Shown in pieces: positions 45,086-53,016 of a stretch of DNA of 64,000 nucleotides. The notes below the pieces were generated by a model that was not told where the DNA came from, ran no database searches, and saw nothing but the letters and a program-made list of their open reading frames with translations. Position 1 is the first letter of the stretch. Each line of letters starts with the position of its first letter. The stretch comes from JAKFEE01 sp036675815 (GTDB taxonomy: Bacteria > Pseudomonadota > Alphaproteobacteria > Rhodospirillales > Magnetospirillaceae): positions 33,700 through 97,699 of the forward strand of contig JAKFEE010000050.1 of NCBI GenBank assembly GCA_036675815.1, in the 5' to 3' direction. The position numbers and the translations under genes were made by a program.

Positions 45086-46075
45086 TTACGGCGATTCCCG
45101 ATCCTGGCGCTGCTGGCGCTCGATCTGGCGCCATTTGGCGACGTTGCGGTTGTGTTCGGCCAGCGTCTTGGCAAAAACATGACCGCCGCTGCCATCGGCG
45201 ACGAAGTACAGGTCGTCGGTGTCGGCCGGTTGCAGCACCGCCGCGATGGCGGCGGCCCCGGGGTTGGCGATGGGTGTCGGCGGCAAGCCATCGATGACGT
45301 AGGTGTTGTGGGAACCGGGCGCCGCCAGGTCGGCCTTGCTCAGCGGCCGGTCGAGCATGCCGGCGCCGCCCGATGCACCGTAGATGACGGTGGGGTCGGA
45401 CTGCAGCTTCATGCCGCGGCGCAGCCGGTTGAGAAACACCGCCGCCACCCGCGGCCGCTCCTCGGCCACACCGGTTTCGCGCTCGACGATCGACGCCATC
45501 ACCAGCGCCTCGTCCTTCGACTTCAGCGGCAGCCCGTCGGCGCGCCCCTCCCACAGTTCGTCGATGGTGCGACGCATGGCGTCGCGCATGCGTTGCAGCA
45601 CCTCGGCGCGGCTGTCGCCCCACGAATAATGGTAGGTTTCCGGCAGCAGGGAGCCCTCGGGCACCGCCGCGTCGATCTCGCCGTCCAGCCCCTCGGCCTC
45701 GCGCAGCAGCGCCTTGACTTGCGCGACCGTCAGCCCTTCGGCGACGGTCAGGCGGCGCACCACCGTCTTGCCCGATTGCAACAGGGCGACGACCTCGCGG
45801 GCGCTGATATGCGCTGGAAAAATGTATTCGCCAGCCTTCAGCGGCGCACCGCCACCGGCAAGCTTGGCACCGACGGCGAGCAGCAGCGGCTGATCGACGA
45901 CACCGGCCGCCGCTAATCGCTCACCGATCTGGCGCACGCCGCTGCCTTTGGCGATGACGACGCTGGTGCTGCCGGCCAGCGGCCCCGGCCGATCGAACAG
46001 GTACCAACCGAACGCCGCCGCCGCCACGCCCAATCCACACAGGACGAGGGCGAGGCGGATGATCCCGCGCACCAT
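45086..46075 (-). CDS. mltG: Endolytic murein transglycosylase
   Basis: Inner-membrane lytic transglycosylase that cuts nascent glycan strands and sets their length. The 329 residues have one N-terminal membrane helix (8-28), a LysM-like region and the catalytic domain with the Glu in MASIVERETG, AAVFLNRLRRGMKLQSDPTV in parts and SHNTYVIDGLPPTPIANPG in parts. It starts six bases after the fabF stop, the usual fabF-mltG coupling. Confidence 0.94.
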   Translation of the reverse strand: MVRGIIRLALVLCGLGVAAAAFGWYLFDRPGPLAGSTSVVIAKGSGVRQIGERLAAAGVVDQPLLLAVGAKLAGGGAPLKAGEYIFPAHISAREVVALLQSGKTVVRRLTVAEGLTVAQVKALLREAEGLDGEIDAAVPEGSLLPETYHYSWGDSRAEVLQRMRDAMRRTIDELWEGRADGLPLKSKDEALVMASIVERETGVAEERPRVAAVFLNRLRRGMKLQSDPTVIYGASGGAGMLDRPLSKADLAAPGSHNTYVIDGLPPTPIANPGAAAIAAVLQPADTDDLYFVADGSGGHVFAKTLAEHNRNVAKWRQIERQQRQDRESP

Positions 46076-46081
46076 GGCAGC

Positions 46082-47338
46082 CTAGACGGCGGCCAGCACC
46101 AGGGAGGCGTTGGTGCCGCCGAATCCGAAGGAATTGGACAGCGCCACCTTCACCTTGCGCGATTGCGCGTCCTTCGGCACCAGGTTGATGTCGCAGCCCG
46201 CCGACGGATTTTCCAGATTCAGTGTCGGCGGCAGCACGCCATGGTTGATGGCCAGGATCGAATAGATGGCCTCGACGGCGCCGGCGGCGCCCAGGAGGTG
46301 GCCGATCGCCGACTTGGTCGACGACATGGCCAGCTTGTATGCATGATCACCGAACAGGCGCTTGACCGCGCCCAGCTCGATCTCGTCGCCCAGCGGCGTC
46401 GAGGTGCCATGAGCGTTGACGTAGTCGACCTGGTCGAGGCTGATGCCGGCACGCTTGATGGCGGCGCGCATCGAGCGGAAGCCGCCGTTGCCGTCCTCGG
46501 CCGGCGCCGTGATGTGATGGGCGTCGCCGGACATGCCGTAGCCGATGACCTCGGCATAGATCTTGGCACCGCGCTTCTTGGCATGCTCGTATTCCTCGAG
46601 CACGACGACGCCGGCACCCTCGCCCATGACGAAGCCGTCGCGATCCTTGTCCCACGGGCGCGACGCCTGCTCAGGCGTATCGTTGAAATTGGTCGACAGG
46701 GCGCGCGCCGCAGTGAAGCCGGCCAGGCCGATCCGGCACACGGCGGACTCGGCACCACCGGCCACCATGACGTCGGCATCGTTCAGCATGATCAGCCGCG
46801 CCGCGTCACCGATGGCGTGGGCACCGGTCGAGCAGGCGGTGACCACCGCATGATTGGGCCCCTTGAAGCCGTATTTGATCGAGACGTGGCCGGAGACCAG
46901 GTTGATCAGGCACGATGGGATGAAGAATGGGCTGACCTTGCGCGGGCCGCTCTCGTGCAGCGTCACCGCGGTGTCGGCGATGCCGGCGAGGCCGCCGATG
47001 CCAGAGCCGATGAGCACGCCGGTGCGTTCGCGGCTCTCGTCGTCCTGCGGCTGCCAGCCCGAGTCCTCGACCGCCTCTTGCGCCGCCGTCAGGCCGTAGA
47101 CGATGAAGTCGTCCATGCGGCGCCGATCCTTCGCGCTGACGAAGGCGTCGACATTGAACTCGCCATCACCGGTGCCCATCGGGATCAGGCCCGCAATCTT
47201 CGCAGGCAGGTCCGATACATCGAAGCGATCGATGCGGCGGAGGCCGGAACGGCTGCTGATCAGCCGGTCCCAATTCACCTTGACGCCCTGCCCGAGCGGG
47301 CTGAGCAGACCGATACCGGTAACGACGACACGTCTCAT
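46082..47338 (-). CDS. fabF: 3-oxoacyl-ACP synthase II
   Basis: Condensing enzyme of 418 residues that elongates acyl-ACP with malonyl-ACP. The nucleophilic Cys 169 lies in AVVTACSTGAHAIG, and the two catalytic His in VNAHGTSTPLGD and IGHLLGAAGAVEA. The C-terminal NSFGFGGTNASLVL is typical. It follows acpP by 63 bp and precedes mltG in the fab operon. Confidence 0.96.
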   Translation of the reverse strand: MRRVVVTGIGLLSPLGQGVKVNWDRLISSRSGLRRIDRFDVSDLPAKIAGLIPMGTGDGEFNVDAFVSAKDRRRMDDFIVYGLTAAQEAVEDSGWQPQDDESRERTGVLIGSGIGGLAGIADTAVTLHESGPRKVSPFFIPSCLINLVSGHVSIKYGFKGPNHAVVTACSTGAHAIGDAARLIMLNDADVMVAGGAESAVCRIGLAGFTAARALSTNFNDTPEQASRPWDKDRDGFVMGEGAGVVVLEEYEHAKKRGAKIYAEVIGYGMSGDAHHITAPAEDGNGGFRSMRAAIKRAGISLDQVDYVNAHGTSTPLGDEIELGAVKRLFGDHAYKLAMSSTKSAIGHLLGAAGAVEAIYSILAINHGVLPPTLNLENPSAGCDINLVPKDAQSRKVKVALSNSFGFGGTNASLVLAAV

Positions 47339-47401
47339 GGAACTCTAGGCCTGTTGCTGTGGAACAGGATGCGTTGCGCCGGCAGGGCCGGCGCCGCCCG
47401 A

Positions 47402-47638
47402 TCAGGAAGCGCGCGACTGGATGAAGTCGATGGCGTCCTTGACGGTCAGGATCTTCTCGGCGGCATCGTCGGGAATTTCGCAGCCGAATTCCTCTTCAAA
47501 CGCCATCACCAGCTCGACCGTATCGAGGCTGTCGGCGCCCAGGTCGTCGATGAAGCTGGCGGGCTCCGTCACCTTCGACTCGTCGACGCCCAGATGCTCA
47601 ACGACGATCTTCTTCACGCGCTCGGCGACGTCACTCAT
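47402..47638 (-). CDS. acpP: Acyl carrier protein
   Basis: A 78-residue acidic carrier whose Ser 37 (GADSLDTVEL) takes the 4'-phosphopantetheine arm. Start ATG 47638 follows GGGTCGAGA; the longer upstream frame is not ACP-like. It lies between fabG and fabF as in most proteobacteria, but the 304-bp gap to fabG contains repeats and probably its own promoter, suiting the high abundance of ACP. Confidence 0.96.
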   Translation of the reverse strand: MSDVAERVKKIVVEHLGVDESKVTEPASFIDDLGADSLDTVELVMAFEEEFGCEIPDDAAEKILTVKDAIDFIQSRAS

Positions 47639-47942
47639 TCTCGACCCCTTGATATAGTCTTGGTTGGTTGGCTCTCGGTGGGGAGCAGCCGGCCCCCGCC
47701 CGGCGAAAAGTGCCGGTCTCGATATCACACTTTTCCGGGCTTGACCAGCGCTGTCGCGGACCCTACCGAGCTTCGAATGCAGGTTCCGAAATGGTTGATG
47801 TTGCCGTCATGGCCGTGCTCGACACGGCCATCCATGGAACTCCGCCTCGCATTTCGTCTGTGCGGCCATCGCATGGATGCGCGGGTCGAGCCCGCGCATG
47901 ACGGTCAGTGGTCGTGCGGAGCTGGAGCTCCGCGCTCCATGC
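47639..47942. other. fabG-acpP gap, 304 bp, with repeat elements
   Basis: Contains an inverted GCGCGGGTCGAGCCCGCGC near 47879 and a family A palindrome at 47915-47939 (TGCGGAGCTGGAGCTCCGCG) directly after the fabG stop. Promoter boxes for acpP are expected near the acpP end but could not be assigned. The elements interrupt an otherwise compact fab operon. Confidence 0.7.
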
Positions 47943-48680
47943 TTACAGCATGGCCATGCCGCCGTTGACATGCATAGTGTGGCCGGTGACGTAGGCCGCT
48001 TCCTCGCTCGCCAAATACAGTACGGCGGCGGCGATTTCCTCGGCCGAGCCCATCCGCCCCATCGGTATCGCGGTGAGGATGCGCCCCTTCTGCTCGTCGT
48101 TGAGGGCATCGGTCATCGCCGAGGCGATGAAGCCGGGGGCGACGCAGTTGACGGTGATGCTGCGCGAGGCGACCTCGGCGGCCAGCGACTTGGTCATGCC
48201 GATCATGCCGGCCTTCGATGCGGCGTAGTTGACCTGGCCGGGATTGCCGGTGGCGCCGACGATCGAGGTGATGTTGACGATGCGGCCCCAGCGCCGCTTC
48301 ATCATGCCGCGCACGGCGGCGCGCGACAGGCGGAAGGCGGCGGTGAGGTTGACGTCGATCACCGTCTGCCAGTCCTCGTCCTTCATGCGCAGGATCAGCC
48401 CGTCGCGGGTCAAGCCGGCGTTGTTGACCAGGATGTCGATGCTGCCCATCGCCACCTCGGCATCCTTGGCCAACTGCTCGACCGAGGCGGCATCGCCCAG
48501 GTTGCCGGTGACGACGTGGGCGCGCTGCCCCAGTTCGGCGGCCACGACGTCCAGCGCCTCGCGCCGAGTGCCGGACAGGGTGACGGTGGCGCCGCGGTCG
48601 TGGAGCAGCTTGGCGATGGCGCCGCCGATGCCGCCGGAGGCGCCGGTGACCAGGGCGGTCTTGCCGGTGAGATCGAACAT
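47943..48680 (-). CDS. fabG: 3-oxoacyl-ACP reductase
   Basis: NADPH-dependent short-chain dehydrogenase of 245 residues that reduces 3-oxoacyl-ACP. The nucleotide motif is VTGASGGIGGAIA, and the catalytic triad is Ser 139, Tyr 152 and Lys 156 (NITSIVGATGNPGQVNYAASK in parts). The C-terminal GHTMHVNGGMAML is family typical. It lies nine bases after fabD. Confidence 0.96.
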   Translation of the reverse strand: MFDLTGKTALVTGASGGIGGAIAKLLHDRGATVTLSGTRREALDVVAAELGQRAHVVTGNLGDAASVEQLAKDAEVAMGSIDILVNNAGLTRDGLILRMKDEDWQTVIDVNLTAAFRLSRAAVRGMMKRRWGRIVNITSIVGATGNPGQVNYAASKAGMIGMTKSLAAEVASRSITVNCVAPGFIASAMTDALNDEQKGRILTAIPMGRMGSAEEIAAAVLYLASEEAAYVTGHTMHVNGGMAML

Positions 48681-48689
48681 GGCGATTCC

Positions 48690-49631
48690 TTAAAGACTCT
48701 TGAGGAACGTCTCGACGTCGGCCGGGCCATTGACCGACTGGCCGGCCACCTCCCTGTCGATGCGCTTGGCCAGGCCCGACAGCACCTTGCCCGAACCCAG
48801 CTCGACCAGGGTGTCGACCCCCTGCTCCTTCATATAGAGGACGCTTTCGCGCCAGCGCACGGTGCCGGTGACCTGCTGGACCAGCAGGTCACGGATGGCG
48901 GCGGCGTCCACGGCCCGCGTCGCGGTGACGTTGGCCACCAGCGGTGCCCGCGGCCCCGACATGGCGACCTTCGACAAGGCCTCGGCCATGGCCTCGGCCG
49001 CCGGCTGCATCAGGGCGCAATGGAACGGGGCGCTCACCGGCAGCAGGATGCTGCGCTTGGCGCCCTTGCCGGCGGCGATCTGGATGGCGCGCTCGACCGC
49101 GGCCTTGCGGCCGCTGACGACCACCTGGCCGGGGGCGTTGTCGTTGGCGGCGGCGCAGACGTCACCTTGCGCCGCCTCCGCCGCCACCTCGCGCGCCTGC
49201 TCGAGATCGAGGCCGAGCAGCGCCGCCATGGCGCCTTCGCCCACCGGCACCGCCTTCTGCATGGCTTGGCCGCGGATCTTGAGCAGCCGTGCCGTGTCGG
49301 CCAGGCTGAAGGTGCCGGCGGCGGCCAGGGCCGAGTACTCGCCCAGCGAGTGACCGGCGACGAAGGCCGCGGTCTTGGCGAGATCGATCCCGCCCTCGGC
49401 CTCGAGCACCCGTACCACCGCCAGGCTGACCGCCATCAGGGCGGGCTGCGCGTTCTCGGTCAGCGTCAGCTCGGCCTCCGGCCCCTCGAACATCAGCTTC
49501 GACAGCGATTGACCGAGGGCGTCGTCGACCTCATCGAATACATCCCGGGCGGCGCGGAACGCCTCACACAGATCGCGCCCCATGCCGACGGCCTGAGACC
49601 CCTGCCCGGGGAAGACGAATGCACGCGACAA
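48690..49631 (-). CDS. fabD: Malonyl-CoA:ACP transacylase
   Basis: Loads malonate onto ACP. The 313 residues open SRAFVFPGQGSQAVGMG, with nucleophile Ser 95 in GHSLGEYSALAA and the catalytic His in SAPFHCALM. AAGGAGG five bases before TTG 49631 decides an unusual TTG start; a TTG nine codons upstream is in frame but lies before the ribosome-binding site. It begins the fabD-fabG-acpP-fabF-mltG operon. Confidence 0.95.
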   Translation of the reverse strand: MSRAFVFPGQGSQAVGMGRDLCEAFRAARDVFDEVDDALGQSLSKLMFEGPEAELTLTENAQPALMAVSLAVVRVLEAEGGIDLAKTAAFVAGHSLGEYSALAAAGTFSLADTARLLKIRGQAMQKAVPVGEGAMAALLGLDLEQAREVAAEAAQGDVCAAANDNAPGQVVVSGRKAAVERAIQIAAGKGAKRSILLPVSAPFHCALMQPAAEAMAEALSKVAMSGPRAPLVANVTATRAVDAAAIRDLLVQQVTGTVRWRESVLYMKEQGVDTLVELGSGKVLSGLAKRIDREVAGQSVNGPADVETFLKSL

Positions 49632-50059
49632 CAGCCCCTCCTTAGAAATAGGCGACAAGGAATAGCGGCCGGAGGCCCGGTGTCAAGCGTGGCGACGCGC
49701 GACCACAATGCAAGTATTGTCGCGGCATTGGTCGCGGACATTAGCATAGGATCTCAGTCGGCCACCCCTGGCCGGCGGACCGTTCGCACTCCGGCAGCAA
49801 CTCGGACGAAGAGATGGACAATTTCCGCCTTCTGTTGCCGCCCGCGGCAGACGATCCCGCCCTTGCCGGTCCGCTCATATTACCCTATACGGTTGGTCAA
49901 GTTCACAGGTTGGTATAGCGACATGCCCAGCACCGATCGCGCCAATCGCGCGGCGCCGTGACGCGTCACGGCGGGCGATGAAACGGCTGGCCTCATGCGT
50001 ATCGCATTTATCCAGCCTCTGACCTATATTTCAAACGACTTTCACGTGATGAGGTTGGT
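49632..50059. other. Divergent intergenic region fabD / pagL, 428 bp
   Basis: Should contain the promoter of the fatty-acid operon on the minus strand and that of the PagL-like gene on the plus strand. Several short frames exist but none has a convincing start or family. No strong inverted repeat or known operator (such as a FapR- or FadR-type box) was recognised. Confidence 0.5.
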
Positions 50060-50596
50060 ATGACGCTGGCTAATAAAGCGGCAATCGCGGCCATCGGGGT
50101 GGCGATGATTTCCCCGGCCCAGGCCGATCCTCTGATTTCGGAAATCAAGGGCGGCGTACTGGCCCATGACGCCAATTTCCTTGGCTCGAGCAAGGAACAC
50201 GGCGCCGACATCAATCTCGAAGTGCTGTTCGACACTCCGGACATCCTGCGTCCCTTGTGGGCGCCACGCCCGCATGTCGGCGTCCATGTCAACACCGTCG
50301 GCGACACCAGCCAGGCTTATGCCGGCCTGACCTGGACCCTACGCTCGGACAGTTTTCCGATCTGGGCCGCGGCCTCGCTCGGCGGCACGATCCATACCGG
50401 CGAAACCGGCCGCGGCGACCGCGACGAGAAGGAACTCGGCTCGCGCGCCTTGTTCCGCGAATCGCTGGAAATCGGCTACGACATCAATCAGCGCCTCAAC
50501 GTGTCGCTGATTGTCGACCACGCATCGAACGCCAGCTTGGCCGACGAGAACGAGGGCCTGAACAACGTCGGCGTCCGCTTCGGCTATCGCTTCTGA
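50060..50596 (+). CDS. PagL-like lipid A 3-O-deacylase
   Basis: Outer-membrane acyloxyacyl hydrolase of 178 residues that removes an acyl chain from lipid A. A signal peptide (IAAIGVAMISPAQA) precedes an eight-strand barrel. The catalytic set is visible near the C terminus: His and Ser in DHASNASL and Glu in ADENEGLNNVG, spaced as in PagL; the protein ends in the aromatic FGYRF. ATG 50060 follows GAGGTTGGT weakly. It stands alone. Confidence 0.87.
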   Translation: MTLANKAAIAAIGVAMISPAQADPLISEIKGGVLAHDANFLGSSKEHGADINLEVLFDTPDILRPLWAPRPHVGVHVNTVGDTSQAYAGLTWTLRSDSFPIWAAASLGGTIHTGETGRGDRDEKELGSRALFRESLEIGYDINQRLNVSLIVDHASNASLADENEGLNNVGVRFGYRF

Positions 50597-50624
50597 TCAC
50601 TTAAATTCGCCGCCCGGCGGCCGC

Positions 50625-50652
50625 TTGCACGCCGGGGCGTTTCGTGTATAGT
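50625..50652 (+). promoter_or_regulatory. Sigma-70-type promoter for the rpsF operon
   Basis: TTGCAC at 50625-50630 and TATAGT at 50647-50652 are separated by 16 bp, close to the housekeeping consensus and rare in such GC-rich DNA. It lies about 100 bp upstream of rpsF, which leaves room for the leader used in S6:S18 autoregulation. Confidence 0.65.
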
Positions 50653-50750
50653 GCGCGCCTTTCCAGCTCCTTGCCGGCATGGGGCCGGCTATGCCTGTGC
50701 GGATTGTAAGGCAGCCCGCGTGGGAAGAGACAAGCCAGAAGGAGTCACTA

Positions 50751-51131
50751 ATGCCTTACTATGAGTGTGTGTTCATCGCGCGGCAGGACATCGCCGGCCC
50801 GCAGGTGGATACTCTGACCGACACCTTCGCCGGTGTCATCGGCGAACTGGGCGGCCAGGTTTCCAAGCGCGAGTACTGGGGCCTGCGCAACATCGCCTAT
50901 CGGGTCAAGAAGAACCGCAAGGGCCACTACGTCCTGATGAACGTCGACGCCCCGGCTGCCGCCATCAAGGAGATGGAACGGCAGATGAGCATCAACGAAG
51001 ACGTGCTGCGCTATCTGACGATTCGTGTCGACGCCCTAGAGGAAGGCCCGTCGGCAGTGATGCAGAGCAAGAACCAGCGTGACGAGCGTCCGCGCCGCGA
51101 CGGCGGCGAGGGCCGCGGCTACGGCCGCTGA
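50751..51131 (+). CDS. rpsF: 30S ribosomal protein S6
   Basis: Ribosomal protein of 126 residues. The core MPYYECVFIARQDIAGPQVD in parts, REYWGLRNIAYRVKKNRKGHY in parts and VLRYLTIRVD matches S6, and a charged Arg/Gly-rich tail (RDERPRRDGGEGRGYGR) extends it as in other alphaproteobacteria. GAAGGAG precedes ATG 50751. First gene of rpsF-rpsR-DUF2232-rplI. Confidence 0.96.
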   Translation: MPYYECVFIARQDIAGPQVDTLTDTFAGVIGELGGQVSKREYWGLRNIAYRVKKNRKGHYVLMNVDAPAAAIKEMERQMSINEDVLRYLTIRVDALEEGPSAVMQSKNQRDERPRRDGGEGRGYGR

Positions 51132-51142
51132 GGAGGTGAGCG

Positions 51143-51421
51143 ATGACTGACAACAAGCCTCTCGGCCCGGTGGTGACCCGTCCGGCCGCGGCCGGCGGCC
51201 GGCGGCCGTTCTTCCGCCGCCGCAAGACCTGCCCGTTCTCCGGTGCCAACGCGCCGCAGATCGACTACAAAGACGTCAAGCTCCTGCAGCGCTTCATTTC
51301 CGAGCGCGGCAAGATCGTTCCCAGCCGCATCACCGCGGTGACCGCCAAGAAGCAGCGCGCGCTGGCGCAGGCGATCAAGCGGGCGCGGTTCCTGGGTCTG
51401 CTGCCCTACGTGGTGAAGTAA
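51143..51421 (+). CDS. rpsR: 30S ribosomal protein S18
   Basis: Ribosomal protein of 92 residues, somewhat long owing to an N-terminal extension. FFRRRKTCPFSG, IDYKDVKLLQRFISERGKI in parts and ITAVTAKKQRALAQAIKRARF in parts are diagnostic. It binds S6 on the 30S platform. AGGAGG six bases before ATG 51143, with an 11-bp gap after rpsF. Confidence 0.96.
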   Translation: MTDNKPLGPVVTRPAAAGGRRPFFRRRKTCPFSGANAPQIDYKDVKLLQRFISERGKIVPSRITAVTAKKQRALAQAIKRARFLGLLPYVVK

Positions 51422-51470
51422 GGGTTCGGGCTACCCCGCCCCGGCGACGAGGCGGCGGCCGGAGGACGAC

Positions 51471-52397
51471 ATGTCCAAGCAGCTCGGGCTGGCGGCCATC
51501 GCAGGACTGACGAGCGCCATCATTTTCCTGCTCGTCGGCCATGCATTGCCGCCGCTGATCTACCTGGCGCCATTCCCGCTGTTCCTTGCCGGGCTTGGGC
51601 TCGGCCTGGCGGCGGCGATGGTCGCCGCCCTGGTCGGGTTGGCGGGAGTGATCGTGGTCGGTGGCGGGACCCTCGCCCTCCCCTATGGGGTGGCGGCGGT
51701 GGTTGCGCCGCTGCTGGTGGTGCGCCAGGCCATGCTGCGGCGCACCGACGGCGCCGGCCGCACCGAATGGTATCCGCCCGGGCTGGTGCTCGGCTGGCTG
51801 ACGGCCGTGGCGGTCGGCGGCTTGGCGGCGGCGGCATGGTTGCTGCCCGCGCACCCGGAGGGGCTGGAAGGCCTGGTGCGCGAGCAGGTGATCGCCGGCT
51901 TGGAGGCGCTGGGCGTCGTCGAGCCCAGCGTCAGGGACACGCTGCTGGCGCTGTGGGTGCCGTTCCTGCCCGCCATGCTCGGCGCGGCATGGATCGTCGT
52001 CTCGGTGGTCAACGCCGTGGCGGCGCAGTGGCTGCTGGTGCGCACCGGGCGCAATCTCAGGCCATCGCCCGCCTATCAGGCGGTGTCGGTGCAGGATTGG
52101 GTGGCCGGAGCCCTGGTGGCGGCGGTGATGACGGCGGCGCTGGCCGAAGGGAGTCTCGCCTATCTGGCGCTCAACCTCGCGGCGGTGCTGTTGGTGCCCT
52201 TCGTCTTCCAGGGCTTGGCGTGGGTGCATGGTGCGGCGCGGCGGCGGCCGAACAGCGGGCTGCTGCTCGCCCTGTTCTACGGGGTGTTCTTCTTGATGTT
52301 CGGCTGGGCGGTGGTCGCCGTCGCCGGGCTGGGATTGGTTAGGCATTGGACGAAGCTGCGCCGGCGGTTCGGCGGCCGCAGCCAGGAGGATGAGTGA
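51471..52397 (+). CDS. DUF2232 membrane protein
   Basis: Integral inner-membrane protein of 308 residues with about eight hydrophobic segments (for example AGLTSAIIFLLVGHALPPLI in parts, GLGLAAAMVAALVGLAGVIVV in parts). DUF2232 proteins conventionally sit between rpsR and rplI in alphaproteobacteria; their function is unknown. ATG 51471 follows GGAGGACGAC. The stop overlaps the rplI start (TGATG), showing coupling to the ribosomal gene. Confidence 0.88.
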   Translation: MSKQLGLAAIAGLTSAIIFLLVGHALPPLIYLAPFPLFLAGLGLGLAAAMVAALVGLAGVIVVGGGTLALPYGVAAVVAPLLVVRQAMLRRTDGAGRTEWYPPGLVLGWLTAVAVGGLAAAAWLLPAHPEGLEGLVREQVIAGLEALGVVEPSVRDTLLALWVPFLPAMLGAAWIVVSVVNAVAAQWLLVRTGRNLRPSPAYQAVSVQDWVAGALVAAVMTAALAEGSLAYLALNLAAVLLVPFVFQGLAWVHGAARRRPNSGLLLALFYGVFFLMFGWAVVAVAGLGLVRHWTKLRRRFGGRSQEDE

Positions 52398-52918
52398 TGG
52401 AAGTGATTCTGCTCGAGCGCGTCGAGAATCTGGGCCAGATGGGCGAGGTCGTGAACGTCCGCCCCGGCTATGCGCGCAATTTCCTGTTGCCGCAGAAGAA
52501 GGCGCTGCGTGCCAGCAAGGGCAATCTCGAGGTCTTCGAGAAGCAGCGTGCCCAGCTCGAGGCGACCAACCTCAAGCGCCGCGAGGAGGCCGAGGCCGTC
52601 GCCGGGAAGATGCGGGGCCTGAAGGTCCTGATGGTGCGGCAGGCGGGCGAGGCCGGCCACCTCTACGGCTCGGTATCGGGCCGTGACGTCGCCGACGCGA
52701 TCAAGGACGCCGGCTACACCGTCAGCCGCCAGCAGGTGCAGCAGGACCAGCCGATCAAGACCCTGGGCCAGTTCCCGCTGCGCGTGGCGCTGCATCCCGA
52801 GGTGGCGGTAACGGTCACCGTGGTCGTCGCCCGCAGCCAGGAGGAGGCCGAGCGCGCCCTCCCGGCCGAGGAGCCCGAAGAGAGCACCGAGGCGACGGAA
52901 GAGGCCCAGCCGGAGTAA
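52397..52918 (+). CDS. rplI: 50S ribosomal protein L9
   Basis: Ribosomal protein of 173 residues. The N-terminal domain shows MEVILLERVENLGQMGEVVNV in parts and RPGYARNFLLPQKKALRAS, the C-terminal domain HLYGSVSGRDVADAI. A Glu-rich tail (PAEEPEESTEATEEAQPE) extends it, a common alphaproteobacterial addition. The start codon ATG 52397 overlaps the preceding TGA. Confidence 0.96.
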   Translation: MEVILLERVENLGQMGEVVNVRPGYARNFLLPQKKALRASKGNLEVFEKQRAQLEATNLKRREEAEAVAGKMRGLKVLMVRQAGEAGHLYGSVSGRDVADAIKDAGYTVSRQQVQQDQPIKTLGQFPLRVALHPEVAVTVTVVVARSQEEAERALPAEEPEESTEATEEAQPE

Positions 52919-52972
52919 CCGGCTGGCGAATGCCCGTTCCTTTGGGTTAGGCCGGTCGAGCGATTCATGGTT

Positions 52973-53013
52973 GCACCCTCCCTCGCTAAACTCGCGTTAG
53001 CGAGGGAGGGTGC
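52973..53013 (+). promoter_or_regulatory. Perfect 17-bp hairpin enclosing the cfa ribosome-binding site
   Basis: GCACCCTCCCTCGCTAA (52973-52989) and TTAGCGAGGGAGGGTGC (52997-53013) pair perfectly around a seven-base loop. The right arm contains GGGAGGG, the Shine-Dalgarno for ATG 53017, so a folded leader would hide it, and CCTCCCTC in the left arm is the anti-Shine-Dalgarno. No T run follows, arguing against a plain terminator for rplI. A temperature-, ligand- or processing-dependent switch is possible but inferred. Confidence 0.75.
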
Positions 53014-53016
53014 GCC

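Noticed and set aside
47877..49961. Open frame of about 690 codons on the plus strand opposite fabG and fabD
   Set aside because: Shadow of two certain genes, with no recognisable motif.
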